A stretch of 64,000 nucleotides of DNA from Bacteroidota bacterium (GCA_026416125.1 JAOAFT010000002.1:1-64000); one strand, 5' to 3'. Positions 29,112 to 39,614 are shown, numbered from the stretch's first letter. Notes: a model not told the origin generated them from the sequence alone. Numbers and translations are program-made.

Positions 29112-30120
29112 GAAAGCTATACGATTGCGATTTTTTCAACGTAGCAAATAAACAATTTCAATTTGATATTACATACTTCCTAAATGATCCTACTTTCGAT
29201 ATAGCGATCTTTATTCATGGTTATCCAAGGTATAGTTTACACTTTTGTTAACGACATCCTCGATGCGCACGCATTGAACACTTGCTCCAGAACCAAGTAC
29301 AACTCATAGCACTTGGTTCATCAGGGTACAATAATGTCGACCTCCACACAGTATACATTATAATCCATGTCGTACGTGTATCAGAGTACTCTCCACCACG
29401 CTGTTGCTGAACTTGCTGTTGCACTTATGTTCACGTTGGACCGAAAATTCTATAAAGTATATAACCGCATACGGAATAACAACTTCTCTATACATGGCCT
29501 GATACGATCTGATATGTACAGAAAAACTACTGTAGTTATTGGAACTGGAAATATTGGTCGAACTATAATTCAGATTTTAAAAATATTTGGAATGAGAATT
29601 GTAGCATATGAACCAGTTCCGAAAGAACCATTATCAAAAGAAATGGGATTTCAGTAGTGGATCTTGACCCTCTGATAGCATTACACTCCACAACTCTTTA
29701 ACATCTCAGAATATGCCCATGATCGATCACCATTCTTTCGACAAAATGAAATCAGATGTTACGATTAATACTACCAGGCGAGAATAACTCATTAACACAA
29801 CTGACTTAATAAAGGCCATCAATAGTGGTAAAATCAGTGCTGCAGGTCTTGATAGACACGAAAGAGGAGAGGGAGGTACTTCTTTGAAGTCTTTTCACAG
29901 TCAATAATCGAGGATGACACTCTCGGAATACTTTTAACATTCCACAATGTTTTAATTACGTCACATTAAGTTTTTAGAAGTAATGATTGCTATTACCTCT
30001 ACAACTCTAGAAAATATTCGACCCTTCTTTGAAGAAGATAAACTTCCCAATGATATTTGTTACCAGGGCGGGCGATTGTGGAAGCGTTGTCCTAAAAAAT
30101 TGACGGGTAGATGTTTTAAA
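29112..30120 (+). pseudogene. ldhA: Decayed D-lactate dehydrogenase (LdhA-type 2-hydroxyacid dehydrogenase)
   Basis: Homologous fragments appear in order across shifting frames: YTIAIFST (start), VQLIALGSSGYNNVDL, HHAVAELAVALMFTLDRKFY with YNRIRNNNFS, the NAD motif VVIGTGNIGRTIIQI (intact at 29367-29657), KMKSDVTINTTRRE, LINTTDLIKAINSGKISAAG, IEDDTLGILLTFHNVLITSH (read across frames), and TTLENIRPFFEEDKLPND. The order matches D-lactate dehydrogenases of the LdhA family from end to end. Several stop codons and frameshifts make a functional enzyme impossible. It lies downstream of the ferredoxin gene on the same strand and once probably shared its control. Confidence 0.85.
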
Positions 30121-30279
30121 CTATCATCTTCAACTGTTGATATCTTGTTTATCTCTCGTCAATTACTATCATTCATAGCAGGAATACCTCACAAAACAAT
30201 TATTGAACCACCATGTTCGAGAATATTACAACAATTGATTTCATTCCTCTTTTTTTGTTAATTGTACAAATAATGGCGT

Positions 30280-30321
30280 GGGATTGTCCGACTCACTCAT
30301 ATATCAAGGGCAATCCCTTTT
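30280..30321 (+). terminator. Intrinsic terminator upstream of valS
   Basis: GGGATTGTCC (30280-30289) pairs with GGGCAATCCC (30308-30317) using one G-U pair, followed by TTTTCT. It either ends the decayed ldhA transcript or acts as a leader attenuator 25 nt before valS. Confidence 0.65.
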
Positions 30322-30345
30322 CTGTACTTATGAAGGTGATGTTCT

Positions 30346-33087
30346 ATGGAAGAACTTCCAAAAGCGTACAATCCCAAAGATGTTGAAGAAAAGTGGTACT
30401 CGTACTGGGAATCAAAGAACCTTTTTCATGCATCAGTAAATAAACAGAAAACACCCTACACTATTATCATTCCCCCGCCGAACATTACTGGCATTCTGAC
30501 GATGGGACATGTTCTTAACAACACTCTTCAAGACATTTTTATTCGATGGAAGCGAATGCAGGGGTATGAGGCATGCTGGATTCCGGGTACAGATCACGCT
30601 GGTATAGCTACACAAAACGCAGTTGAAAAAGCTATTGCGAAAGAAGGGATTACACGACATCAACTTGGACGTGAAAAATTTCTAGAGCGTGTGTGGCAGT
30701 GGAAAGAAGAGTACGGAAGTACCATTATCAAGCAACTTCGAAAGCTTGGTGTGTCATGCGATTGGCAACGAGAACGGTTCACAATGGACGAAGGATTATC
30801 GAATGCCGTCCAAGAAGTATTTATCCGACTCTTTGATAAAGGACTTATCTATCGTGGAAAGTATATTGTCAATTGGTGTCCTCATCACCAAACAGCACTA
30901 AGCGACGATGAAGTTAATCACGAAGAGATCCATGGTCATCTTTACTACATCAAGTATCCCATTGTTGGATCATCCGAATTCGCGGTCGTCGCAACTACCC
31001 GTCCTGAAACTATGCTCGGTGACACTGCACTCTGTGTTCATCCTAAAGATGAACGATATAAACACCTTATTGGGAAAGCAGCGATCTTACCTATCGTTCA
31101 ACGGAAGATTCCAATTATTGCTGATGAATATATTGATCTTAGTTTTGGTACTGGTGTTATGAAGGTTACCCCTGCACACGATCCAAACGATTTTATTCTT
31201 GGGAATCGTCATGAGCTCCCCCACATCAACGTAATGGATGAAACTGGGAAAATGAATGCAGCTGTTCCAAAGCAATACGAGGGATTGGATCGATTCGAGT
31301 GTCGAAAAAGACTTGTTGGTGACTTGGAAACTCACGGGTACCTCGTTAAAGTTGAACCTTATATCCACAATGTCGGTAAATGTTATCGGTGCAACACAAT
31401 TATAGAGCCCTGGCTATCTGATCAGTGGTTTGTAAAAATGAAACCACTAGCTACACCAGCACTCCGTGTTGTACATGAAAAGCTTATTCGTTTCCATCCA
31501 GAACGATGGGTAAAAGTGTACGAACACTGGATGACAAATCTACGCGATTGGTGTATTTCGCGGCAGATTTGGTGGGGACACCGAATTCCTGTGTACTATA
31601 CACCAGACGGATCATATACAGCAGCACGTTCGGAAGAGGAAGCTAGACAAAAGCTTGGTGTCCCTTCTACAGTACCACTCAAACAGGATGAAGATGTTCT
31701 TGACACATGGTTTTCATCGTGGCTCTGGCCATTTTCAATTTTAGGTTGGCCTGAATCCACTGAAGATCTTGCATACTTCAATCCAACAGATACATTGGTA
31801 ACAGGTCCTGATATTATATTCTTCTGGGTTGCACGGATGATCATGGCAAATATGGAGTTCATGAGAGGAATGCCTAACAGAGAAGGGAAACCCAGAAAGA
31901 AAGATGAAGACCTTATACCATTCCGTAATGTCTATTTTACTAGTATCATCCGCGATGCTCAGGGGAGGAAGATGAGCAAATCGCTTGGAAATTCTCCAGA
32001 TCCATTGGATGTTATTGAACAATACGGTGCAGATGCTCTCCGCTTTACGATCACCTACTTAGCACCTCTTGGACAAGATGTGCTCTTCTCAACAGAAAAG
32101 TGCGAATTAGGACGAAACTTTGCAAACAAAATTTGGAACGCAGGTCGGTTTCTTCTCATGAACAAGAAGGAACTTTATAGTTCAGATGAACTTTCTCTTT
32201 CTGTTCCATCCTTAATTGCTCTCGATATCGCCGATGAATGGATTCTTTCACGCCTCAACACAACAATTCAACGGTACAATGAAAGTCTCGAAGAATTTCA
32301 CGTAAACGAAGTAACAAAACTTCTCTACGACTTCATGTGGCATGATTTCTGCGATTGGTATCTTGAATTCTTAAAAACCCGGTTCTACGGCGATGAACCA
32401 CTTGATACTAAACGGGCCGTTCTCCAACGAGCCTTTTGGATTTTCGACCAAGCTTTGCGCCTTCTTCATCCATTCATGCCTTTCATCACAGAAGAACTCT
32501 GGCAACACCTTACACCACGGGAAGGTGCTTCTATCATGAAAGCACAATTTCCAACACCAAATCAATCGTACATTAACGCTACTGCTGAAGAACGTTTAGC
32601 GTATGTAATTAAAGTTGTGGAAGCAGTACGAAATATTCGGGGAGAGCTCAATATTCCACCCTCTCAACAAATTGAGGTCCATCTCTATCTCCACGGGGAT
32701 ATTGCTGAACGCCTTGAAATTCATGCCGAGTATGTCCACGGCATACTCAATTACATCGATCGTTTGTGCAAAGCCCGGACAATTCCAACATGGCCTTCTC
32801 CTTCAAAAACTTTCGAAAAACCAAAACACTCGGCTTCTGCGGTTGTCCATGGAACAGAAATCTATGTTCCCCTTGAAGGTATTATTGATTTCGATGTTGA
32901 ACGCAAACGCCTCGAAAAGGAAATACAACGGCTAGAAAATTTGCTTTCGAGTATTGAGCAAAAACTTGCAAATACTAATTTCATTCAAAAAGCCCCTGCT
33001 ACAATCGTTCAGAAAGAACGTGAGAAACAAGAAACCATACGTGTAAATCTCGAAAAGTTGAAAGCGAATTTATCATCACTTTTATAA
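30346..33087 (+). CDS. valS: Valyl-tRNA synthetase
   Basis: 913 residues, full length. The class I signature is PPPNITGILTMGH (43-55) and the catalytic loop KMSKS is at 542-546. The editing domain lies between (TTRPETMLGDTALCVHP). Anticodon-binding region and C-terminal coiled-coil arm (IDFDVERKRLEKEIQRLE to the end) are present. It attaches valine to tRNA-Val and edits threonine mischarging. The next gene follows by 31 nt. Confidence 0.97.
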   Translation: MEELPKAYNPKDVEEKWYSYWESKNLFHASVNKQKTPYTIIIPPPNITGILTMGHVLNNTLQDIFIRWKRMQGYEACWIPGTDHAGIATQNAVEKAIAKEGITRHQLGREKFLERVWQWKEEYGSTIIKQLRKLGVSCDWQRERFTMDEGLSNAVQEVFIRLFDKGLIYRGKYIVNWCPHHQTALSDDEVNHEEIHGHLYYIKYPIVGSSEFAVVATTRPETMLGDTALCVHPKDERYKHLIGKAAILPIVQRKIPIIADEYIDLSFGTGVMKVTPAHDPNDFILGNRHELPHINVMDETGKMNAAVPKQYEGLDRFECRKRLVGDLETHGYLVKVEPYIHNVGKCYRCNTIIEPWLSDQWFVKMKPLATPALRVVHEKLIRFHPERWVKVYEHWMTNLRDWCISRQIWWGHRIPVYYTPDGSYTAARSEEEARQKLGVPSTVPLKQDEDVLDTWFSSWLWPFSILGWPESTEDLAYFNPTDTLVTGPDIIFFWVARMIMANMEFMRGMPNREGKPRKKDEDLIPFRNVYFTSIIRDAQGRKMSKSLGNSPDPLDVIEQYGADALRFTITYLAPLGQDVLFSTEKCELGRNFANKIWNAGRFLLMNKKELYSSDELSLSVPSLIALDIADEWILSRLNTTIQRYNESLEEFHVNEVTKLLYDFMWHDFCDWYLEFLKTRFYGDEPLDTKRAVLQRAFWIFDQALRLLHPFMPFITEELWQHLTPREGASIMKAQFPTPNQSYINATAEERLAYVIKVVEAVRNIRGELNIPPSQQIEVHLYLHGDIAERLEIHAEYVHGILNYIDRLCKARTIPTWPSPSKTFEKPKHSASAVVHGTEIYVPLEGIIDFDVERKRLEKEIQRLENLLSSIEQKLANTNFIQKAPATIVQKEREKQETIRVNLEKLKANLSSLL

Positions 33088-33118
33088 GCAAGTTTTTTAC
33101 GATAGAGAAGGAAATGCA

Positions 33119-33838
33119 ATGCTTACAGCTGACATTATGCGTACGTTAAACAAACTGTTCCAGTTAATGTCGCGAGGATTTCGATCAAGCATTGCAGTAA
33201 ACCCCAAAGAAAAGATTGATCGAACATCAAACAATCCTCTCCCAGTACTACGACGAACAACGTGCCCTCATTGTAAGCTCGATATTCCAGAAGGTGCAAG
33301 GGTATGTCATCACTGTCATCAATTCATCAGTGTCCGATTTAATATCGCTAACGTCATTACTATTATAGCCTCAGTTGCTGCAGTATCGATGTCTGTGTAT
33401 TCTCTATACATGACTGCAACACAAGCTCAACTTGAAAAAAACATCCAAAGTCGTCGGTTTCTCATTGAGACACTCCGCAATATGCAACAAATTCAAGACG
33501 AACTCCAACAATCCCGCGAAAAAGCAAGTAGCGAAACTTTGAGTGAAAAGGAAATCCTTCTGCTCAATTATTACCAAGTTCTTTCACGGACACTTGCACA
33601 GTATATCAAGCAAGAACCGTATCTCTTTAGCCGAGCTCGCTGCACGTATGCTCCTTTTGTGCGTTTACGTCAAAGTCCCTCTACAAATTCTGCACAGCTT
33701 GGCATCGTGATGAAAGATGAAGAGGTCTTTGTCCTCGGAAAATTTTCCTATGGGAAAGGAGAAACGTGGTACTACGTTGCAAGTGCAGATCAACAGAAAA
33801 TTGGATGGATGTATAAATACATCGACTTCATCCAATAA
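33119..33838 (+). CDS. Zinc-ribbon, membrane and SH3-like domain protein
   Basis: 239 residues. A four-Cys zinc ribbon lies near the N-terminus (CPHC at 49-52, CHHC at 63-66). A transmembrane helix follows at about 78-98 (VITIIASVAAVSMSVYSLYM), then a coiled segment at about 102-155. The C-terminal bacterial SH3-like domain (about 170-239) has FVRLRQSPSTNSAQLGIV and ends GWMYKYIDFIQ. The ribbon would be cytoplasmic and the SH3 domain periplasmic if the helix is in-out. SH3b domains often bind peptidoglycan. The combination is not one I recognise as a named family. AAGGA precedes the ATG. Confidence 0.75.
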   Translation: MLTADIMRTLNKLFQLMSRGFRSSIAVNPKEKIDRTSNNPLPVLRRTTCPHCKLDIPEGARVCHHCHQFISVRFNIANVITIIASVAAVSMSVYSLYMTATQAQLEKNIQSRRFLIETLRNMQQIQDELQQSREKASSETLSEKEILLLNYYQVLSRTLAQYIKQEPYLFSRARCTYAPFVRLRQSPSTNSAQLGIVMKDEEVFVLGKFSYGKGETWYYVASADQQKIGWMYKYIDFIQ

Positions 33839-36490
33839 CTAGACACCAAACCAATAGGTTACCTTGACCATTACAATTGAATGGGGATCAGCGTTGAACA
33901 ATCGATGAAGCATAGGTTGTAGTTGCAACATACTGCTCTCATCAGCAGTGAATCGTGAATGTGTCCAAACGACGTACACTGTGGAACCTGGTCTATATTC
34001 CCATCGAAACACAGCATTACCTCGAAAAGAGACAGAACTAAAATTTGGATTAGAGAGGGAAATTCTCGGCGATGGACCACTTCCATCACTGTCTAACTCA
34101 TAGTATTCAATCCTGCCATCCAAACCACTGACAGGTTGAAAAATTGAACCGCCTTCTCCATAGATATCGAATTCGTTCGAATTTGGTCTTCGGAGAGATC
34201 GATACGAAGAATATACACCTGTAGAGAAAAAGGGTTGGAGAAACATCTGGAAACTGATAGTCGTAGTAAGTATGAAATTTACACGCACCTCAGCAGCAAC
34301 TTCCTTATAGTCCAAATCAGCAAAGAGATATCGCATTCCAAATGTTGATGTAGCCATTGCATCGCTATAGGTCAAAAGCCAGTGGGGTTTTTGTACTGAG
34401 TGTGTATAGCTCGGTCCAAGTGTGATGGTAACCCTTGTCGATGGACGAAGCGTCGTTTCTAACTCAAACGACTGCGTATGACCATTTTCACCAATATACC
34501 CATAGTATGAGCACCCTCCATAGACATCCATCCTCGAATCTGTTGTATAAGAAAATCCATATTCTTTCCCGTGTGAAAAACGTAACGGCGGCCCTCCCCG
34601 TGTTGCATAGACATCGTAAAACGGAAATCCATAATCATACAAGAGATTAAGTGAGTGATAGTTTGGAAACTGATAGTTCAATGATGCCCAAATGCCTTTC
34701 CAAAGTTGTACACCACCAAATGTCGTTGTTGAAAAGTAACAAGTAAGGAATCGCATCGATCTGTAATATTGCGTTGGATCTGACCATCGATATCCTGTAG
34801 CGATATGATAGTTGAGTATATCAGTCCTCGAAAGAAATCCCAGATCACTAGACTCAAATCCAGGAGAAATCCAACCGAACGCTGCATTTATTACCACATT
34901 TCCTTTTTGCTTATTTACAACAACACGACCCGCTGAGCCTTGTAGAGTAGTAGCAGTACTATCAACAGTTGCGTAAGGACGACCAGGCCGTTGGAAGTAG
35001 TGCGCTGAACTCTTCTGCACTGCAAGTATACGTTCTGGTGTTCCTGTAATTCGAGAGTATGCAGTCCATCCACTGATCATGTACACTTTTTCTCTATCGA
35101 GTGAGGTCCAACCATCGATACCAACAACTGCAGAACGAGTATTCACATCAAGTTGTAAAGCTGGGTCATCCAAAAAGCGATGGGCAATTGTGAGTATTGT
35201 ACCAATACCTTGGTTTCCATCGTTGAAGTCTCGTTGAAAACGTGCTATGCTGTAGAGTGCTGTCGGCTCGATCTCTTGCGTCCACTGCCTTCCATTATAA
35301 GAGAAGGAACCGTACTCACGTCGTGTGAGTGCTCCAATGATACCTATGTTCCACCTATCAAATACTTTCCCTGTAATTTTTGCTGCACCAAGAATCTTTG
35401 TTCCAGATGGAATATCACAGTAATCGTACTCAGGTATATTACGCTGTGGCGCTCGACCAATTCTTCGCGTGTAAAAAATGTTTGGCGATTGCCAATTAAA
35501 ATTCCAATAACTATTTACTCCCCCATAGCCAAAGGAAAATATACTCATTCCCTCCGTAAAAAATGGCCGTTTCTCACTATAGTATGTTTCCACATCAGAT
35601 AAATTCACAACTGCAGGATCAACTTCTACTTGCCCGAAATCTGGATTCACTGTAGCTTGAAGTGTGAGATTCGTTCCAAGACCAATTTTAACATCTACTC
35701 CAAGATCTGGACTGTACTTTGAACCATCATGGAACGGATTACGACCATCGTACCGACGATAATCAGCTTTCTCTAAAACATAAGGAAGACATTCAAAGCG
35801 AGTTGGAGGGCGAATGTTCTCGATACCAATTAAGTGTGGAAAACGTGAAACAAATCGGCTTTCATTTCGAGGTCTGTAAACTAAATATGCTTCTTCTTTC
35901 TTCCGTGCAATTTCGCGTACCGCATTTATTCCAAACGTATATACACTCTGTTCTTCAAACCGTACTTGGGAGTATGGAATACGAAACTCCACACTCCATC
36001 CATCAGGTTGAAGTTGACACGCTGATTCCCAAACCGCATCCCAACTCTCATCACTCCAATCGTCATTGTAGAGCGTACCATCTATTTGTGTTCCCGCTGC
36101 TGTCACTGCAAAAAAGTACCCTGTACGATGATCATGATAGGTATCGAGTGCTACTCCAAACATATCGTTATCATCATCGTCATCACGACGTGTTAAGCGA
36201 GCAAAAATTGAATCTGGTTGTGAATCATGAAGATATGCAGCAACATAGAGTGCTTCGTCATCGTATGCAACCCAGAGTTCAGTTAGCTCAGAACAGGGTA
36301 CACCTTGTTCCGGATTTTTTTGAAAAAACTGTGTAACAGATGGTGTTCTCCAAACGAATTCCGACAAAACACCATCAATTCTAATGGATTCATGAATACG
36401 GTTCGCCTGAAGGGTTTCGATAAATTTTGGCTCAGCTGCTCCATGAGACCCCACTAGGAATAAATAAACATAGACCAATTTTTTTTGCAT
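33839..36490 (-). CDS. DUF5916-type CBM9/outer-membrane barrel protein
   Basis: 883 residues with a signal peptide (MQKKLVYVYLFLVGSHGAAE). An N-terminal carbohydrate-binding family 9-like domain (about 27-210) contains IRIDGVLSEFVW, DDEALYVAAYLHD and GWSVEFRIPYSQVRF. A long C-terminal part has alternating aromatic/glycine strands like a large outer-membrane barrel, ending VKVTYWFGV. This layout is that of DUF5916 proteins in the FCB group; the function is not established. An unusual acidic run (DDDDDND) lies near residue 100. Its stop codon directly abuts that of the zinc-ribbon gene on the other strand. Confidence 0.85.
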   Translation of the reverse strand: MQKKLVYVYLFLVGSHGAAEPKFIETLQANRIHESIRIDGVLSEFVWRTPSVTQFFQKNPEQGVPCSELTELWVAYDDEALYVAAYLHDSQPDSIFARLTRRDDDDDNDMFGVALDTYHDHRTGYFFAVTAAGTQIDGTLYNDDWSDESWDAVWESACQLQPDGWSVEFRIPYSQVRFEEQSVYTFGINAVREIARKKEEAYLVYRPRNESRFVSRFPHLIGIENIRPPTRFECLPYVLEKADYRRYDGRNPFHDGSKYSPDLGVDVKIGLGTNLTLQATVNPDFGQVEVDPAVVNLSDVETYYSEKRPFFTEGMSIFSFGYGGVNSYWNFNWQSPNIFYTRRIGRAPQRNIPEYDYCDIPSGTKILGAAKITGKVFDRWNIGIIGALTRREYGSFSYNGRQWTQEIEPTALYSIARFQRDFNDGNQGIGTILTIAHRFLDDPALQLDVNTRSAVVGIDGWTSLDREKVYMISGWTAYSRITGTPERILAVQKSSAHYFQRPGRPYATVDSTATTLQGSAGRVVVNKQKGNVVINAAFGWISPGFESSDLGFLSRTDILNYHIATGYRWSDPTQYYRSMRFLTCYFSTTTFGGVQLWKGIWASLNYQFPNYHSLNLLYDYGFPFYDVYATRGGPPLRFSHGKEYGFSYTTDSRMDVYGGCSYYGYIGENGHTQSFELETTLRPSTRVTITLGPSYTHSVQKPHWLLTYSDAMATSTFGMRYLFADLDYKEVAAEVRVNFILTTTISFQMFLQPFFSTGVYSSYRSLRRPNSNEFDIYGEGGSIFQPVSGLDGRIEYYELDSDGSGPSPRISLSNPNFSSVSFRGNAVFRWEYRPGSTVYVVWTHSRFTADESSMLQLQPMLHRLFNADPHSIVMVKVTYWFGV

Positions 36491-36796
36491 CGTTGCTCAA
36501 CTCTTCAATGGATCGTTACACCCGTAATACTACTATTAATACGAATCAAAACAAAATATGTTTCAAGAACATACCCTATTTGATAATTGGTTTTGACTCT
36601 AATTCGGTAAATCCATATCCTGTACATCCAGCAACTGTAAATAAATTAATGAACACTTTGTACTAACCTTGTTTGAATATTTTTGTTGTAGTACATTGAA
36701 ACTAAAAGGACAATACAATCATCACATACCTATGAAACCTTTAAACAAATCTGTTAAGCTTTTCATGTAGTACTTTCAACTAGTATAGGAGGAACC
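36491..36796. other. Intergenic region between divergent genes
   Basis: 306 nt, AT-rich, between the divergent DUF5916 and M16 peptidase genes. No coding frame or stable hairpin. It must hold both promoters, but no clear -35/-10 pair stands out. AGGAGG lies just before the ATG at 36797. Confidence 0.5.
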
Positions 36797-39556
36797 ATGC
36801 GTTCAATCATATATGTACTGTCTATCAGCGGAGTTCTCCTTATTCCCCTTCTACTTTTTGCACAAAAACAGAGCATCCAAAAACATATAGCTGATATTGA
36901 TATACCGTATAAAAAATACGTTCTTGAGAATGGACTTACATTACTTGTCCATGAAGATCATAAGGCACCTATTGTTGCTGTCAATGTATGGTACCATGTT
37001 GGGTCAAAGAATGAGAAAGTTGGAAAAACTGGGTTTGCTCATCTTTTCGAGCATCTTATGTTTAATGGTAGCGAGAATTTTAATGACGATTACTTTCAAG
37101 CACTCGAACGTGTTGGTGCAACAAATCTCAATGGGACAACGAATGAAGACCGTACAAACTATTTTCAAAATGTTCCCACATCTGCTCTCGACTTAGTACT
37201 CTGGCTTGAATCAGACCGAATGGGACACTTACTAGGTGCTGTTGATCAAGCCAAACTTGATGAACAACGAGGAGTTGTAAAGAATGAAAAACGACAAGGT
37301 GATAATGAGCCATATGCTGTTGCGTGGGATCTTATTGTTAATGCTACCTGGCCTGCAAATCATCCCTACGCTCACAGAGTCATTGGTTCGATGGAAGATC
37401 TTGATGGAGCAACACTCGATGATGTTCATGAGTGGTTCAAGACGTACTACGGAGCTGCAAATGCTACTCTCGTTATTGCCGGCGATGTGAATCCTGATAC
37501 AGTTTTCGAAAAAGTAAAAAGATACTTTGGTGATATACCCTCCGGTCCACCTGTAGCACACTTTAAAACGTGGATTGCAAAACGAACCGGGGAACAACGA
37601 CAACAAGTGTACGATCGTGTACCCCAAGCCAGAATAATTAAAGTGTGGAACATTCCTCAGTGGGGCTCACACGATGGTATATTCTTAGATCTCGTCAGTG
37701 ATGTCCTCTCTTCAGGAAAAACATCACGACTCTATAAACGTCTCGTGTACGACGAACAAATTGCAACAAATGTCTCTGCATTCGTAGATTTGATGGAAAT
37801 CGCTGGTCAATTTTACATCGATGTTCTTGTGAAGCAAGGTGTCGATCCGAGTACTGTTGAACGAGCGATCAATGAAGAACTAGAAAAATTCTTGAAATCT
37901 GGACCTACAGAAAAAGAACTTCAACGGGTAAAAACTCAATACACTGCTGGACTTATTCGTGGACTTGAACGAATCGGTGGATTTGGTGGGAAAACGGACA
38001 TTCTTGCAATGAGTCAAGTGTTTGCTGGCGATCCTGACGCATGGAAAAAGCACTATCAAATTGTACTCTCAGCATCAAGGAAAGATTTACATCGCGCTGC
38101 CAACGATTGGCTCAGTGATGGTGTCTACACACTTACTATCCTCCCCTTCCCACAATTTAGTTCATCTCCTACCGACACTTTACTACGGAAAACAATGCCA
38201 GTACCAAAAGAACCACCGGAAGGAAAATTGCCAGCTCTCAAACGAGCAACACTTTCAAATGGATTAAGAATCATCCTCGCCGAACGGAAATCAATCCCTA
38301 CTATTTCTCTTACAATGCTATTCGACGCAGGATATGCTGCTGATCAATTCGGATTGCTTGGAACTGCAAATCTTGCCATGAACATGCTTGACGAGGGAAC
38401 AACATCGCGTACTGCTCTCGACATTAGCGAAGAACTTGCACAATTAGGCGCAACCCTTTCAACATCGTGTGCCCTTGACGTTTCTTCTGTATCCATGTCT
38501 GCTTTGAAGATGAACCTTGATGCTTCTCTTGCACTTTTTGCTGATGTCATTCTTCATCCATCATTTCCACAGAGTGATTTTGAGAGACTCCAAAAATTAA
38601 CACTTGCATCGATACAACGTGAAAAAGCACAACCATTCCAAATGGGGCTCCGTGTTATACCACAGTTTCTATATGGAAAGGGACATGCATACTCTGTCCC
38701 ACTTACAGGAACTGGGACCGAAGAATCGATCAACTCAATGAAACGAGAAGATATGCTCAGATTCCATCAAACATGGATACGTCCGAACAATGGAACACTT
38801 CTCGTTGTCGGTGATATAACGTTTGAAGAACTCCTACCCAAACTTGAGAAATTATTTAAGGAGTGGAAACCGGCACCGTTGCCAATAAAAAACATTAACC
38901 ACGTGAATCCACCTTCACAATCCACTGTGTACATTATGGACAAACCCGGCGCTGAACAATCGATTGTCTTCGCCGCTCAAATTGCCCCCCCGAAAAACTG
39001 GGACCATGATATAGCGCTTGATGTCCTAAATACAATACTCGGAGGAGCATTTACATCACGTATCAACATGAATATTCGTGAAGAGAAGCATTGGTCATAC
39101 GGTGCTCGTACAACGCTCCTTGGTGCTCGTGGTCAACGACCGTATATTGCTTATGCTCCAGTGCAAATCGATAAAACAAAAGAAACAATGATCGAAATCA
39201 AAAAAGAATTCGATGATATACTGTCAAAACGTCCGGTTACAAACGATGAGCTTGAAAAAGTAAAAAACAACATGATTCTCCAACTTCCTGGACGATGGGA
39301 AACAAATGACGCGATCCTCAGCTCAATCGCACATCTCGTTATCTACAACCTCCCTGATAATTTTTATGATACGTACACGTCGACTATTCGCAATTTGACA
39401 TGCGAAAAACTTACAGAGGTTGCAAAGATTGTCCTTATCCCATCATCACTTGTATGGATTGTTGTTGGAGATAGGCACAAAATTGAACCTTCAATTCGGG
39501 AGTTGAACTTTGGTGAATTGCACTTTATCGATCGAGATGGGAATATTCTCCAGTAA
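36797..39556 (+). CDS. M16 family zinc peptidase (two-domain, pitrilysin-like)
   Basis: 919 residues with a signal peptide (about 1-22). The N-terminal M16 domain has the inverted zinc motif HLFEH (82-86) in GFAHLFEHLMFNGSENF, with downstream Glu in RGVVKNEKRQGDNEPY. The C-terminal M16 half (from about 485) repeats the fold (FDAGYAADQFGLLGTANLAM) but lacks HxxEH, as in inactive partner domains. It degrades peptides in the periplasm. A terminator follows at 39588. Confidence 0.93.
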   Translation: MRSIIYVLSISGVLLIPLLLFAQKQSIQKHIADIDIPYKKYVLENGLTLLVHEDHKAPIVAVNVWYHVGSKNEKVGKTGFAHLFEHLMFNGSENFNDDYFQALERVGATNLNGTTNEDRTNYFQNVPTSALDLVLWLESDRMGHLLGAVDQAKLDEQRGVVKNEKRQGDNEPYAVAWDLIVNATWPANHPYAHRVIGSMEDLDGATLDDVHEWFKTYYGAANATLVIAGDVNPDTVFEKVKRYFGDIPSGPPVAHFKTWIAKRTGEQRQQVYDRVPQARIIKVWNIPQWGSHDGIFLDLVSDVLSSGKTSRLYKRLVYDEQIATNVSAFVDLMEIAGQFYIDVLVKQGVDPSTVERAINEELEKFLKSGPTEKELQRVKTQYTAGLIRGLERIGGFGGKTDILAMSQVFAGDPDAWKKHYQIVLSASRKDLHRAANDWLSDGVYTLTILPFPQFSSSPTDTLLRKTMPVPKEPPEGKLPALKRATLSNGLRIILAERKSIPTISLTMLFDAGYAADQFGLLGTANLAMNMLDEGTTSRTALDISEELAQLGATLSTSCALDVSSVSMSALKMNLDASLALFADVILHPSFPQSDFERLQKLTLASIQREKAQPFQMGLRVIPQFLYGKGHAYSVPLTGTGTEESINSMKREDMLRFHQTWIRPNNGTLLVVGDITFEELLPKLEKLFKEWKPAPLPIKNINHVNPPSQSTVYIMDKPGAEQSIVFAAQIAPPKNWDHDIALDVLNTILGGAFTSRINMNIREEKHWSYGARTTLLGARGQRPYIAYAPVQIDKTKETMIEIKKEFDDILSKRPVTNDELEKVKNNMILQLPGRWETNDAILSSIAHLVIYNLPDNFYDTYTSTIRNLTCEKLTEVAKIVLIPSSLVWIVVGDRHKIEPSIRELNFGELHFIDRDGNILQ

Positions 39557-39587
39557 AAAACTTAGAAAGAAAAGTGCTAGTACCTTC

Positions 39588-39614
39588 AGGGCGAGAGTTC
39601 CTCTCGCCCTTTAC
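39588..39614. terminator. Terminator between convergent genes
   Basis: AGGGCGAGAG (39588-39597) pairs with CTCTCGCCCT (39601-39610), 3-nt loop, followed by TTTAC. It ends the M16 peptidase transcript. Confidence 0.7.

Noticed and set aside
30240-30345. T-box riboswitch for valS
   Set aside because: No T-box sequence, specifier loop or room for the stem I structure; only a simple terminator is visible.
35719-36336. Plus-strand open frame of 205 codons
   Set aside because: It lies wholly antisense within the DUF5916 gene; His/Gln-rich composition looks like a codon shadow and no ribosome binding site precedes it.
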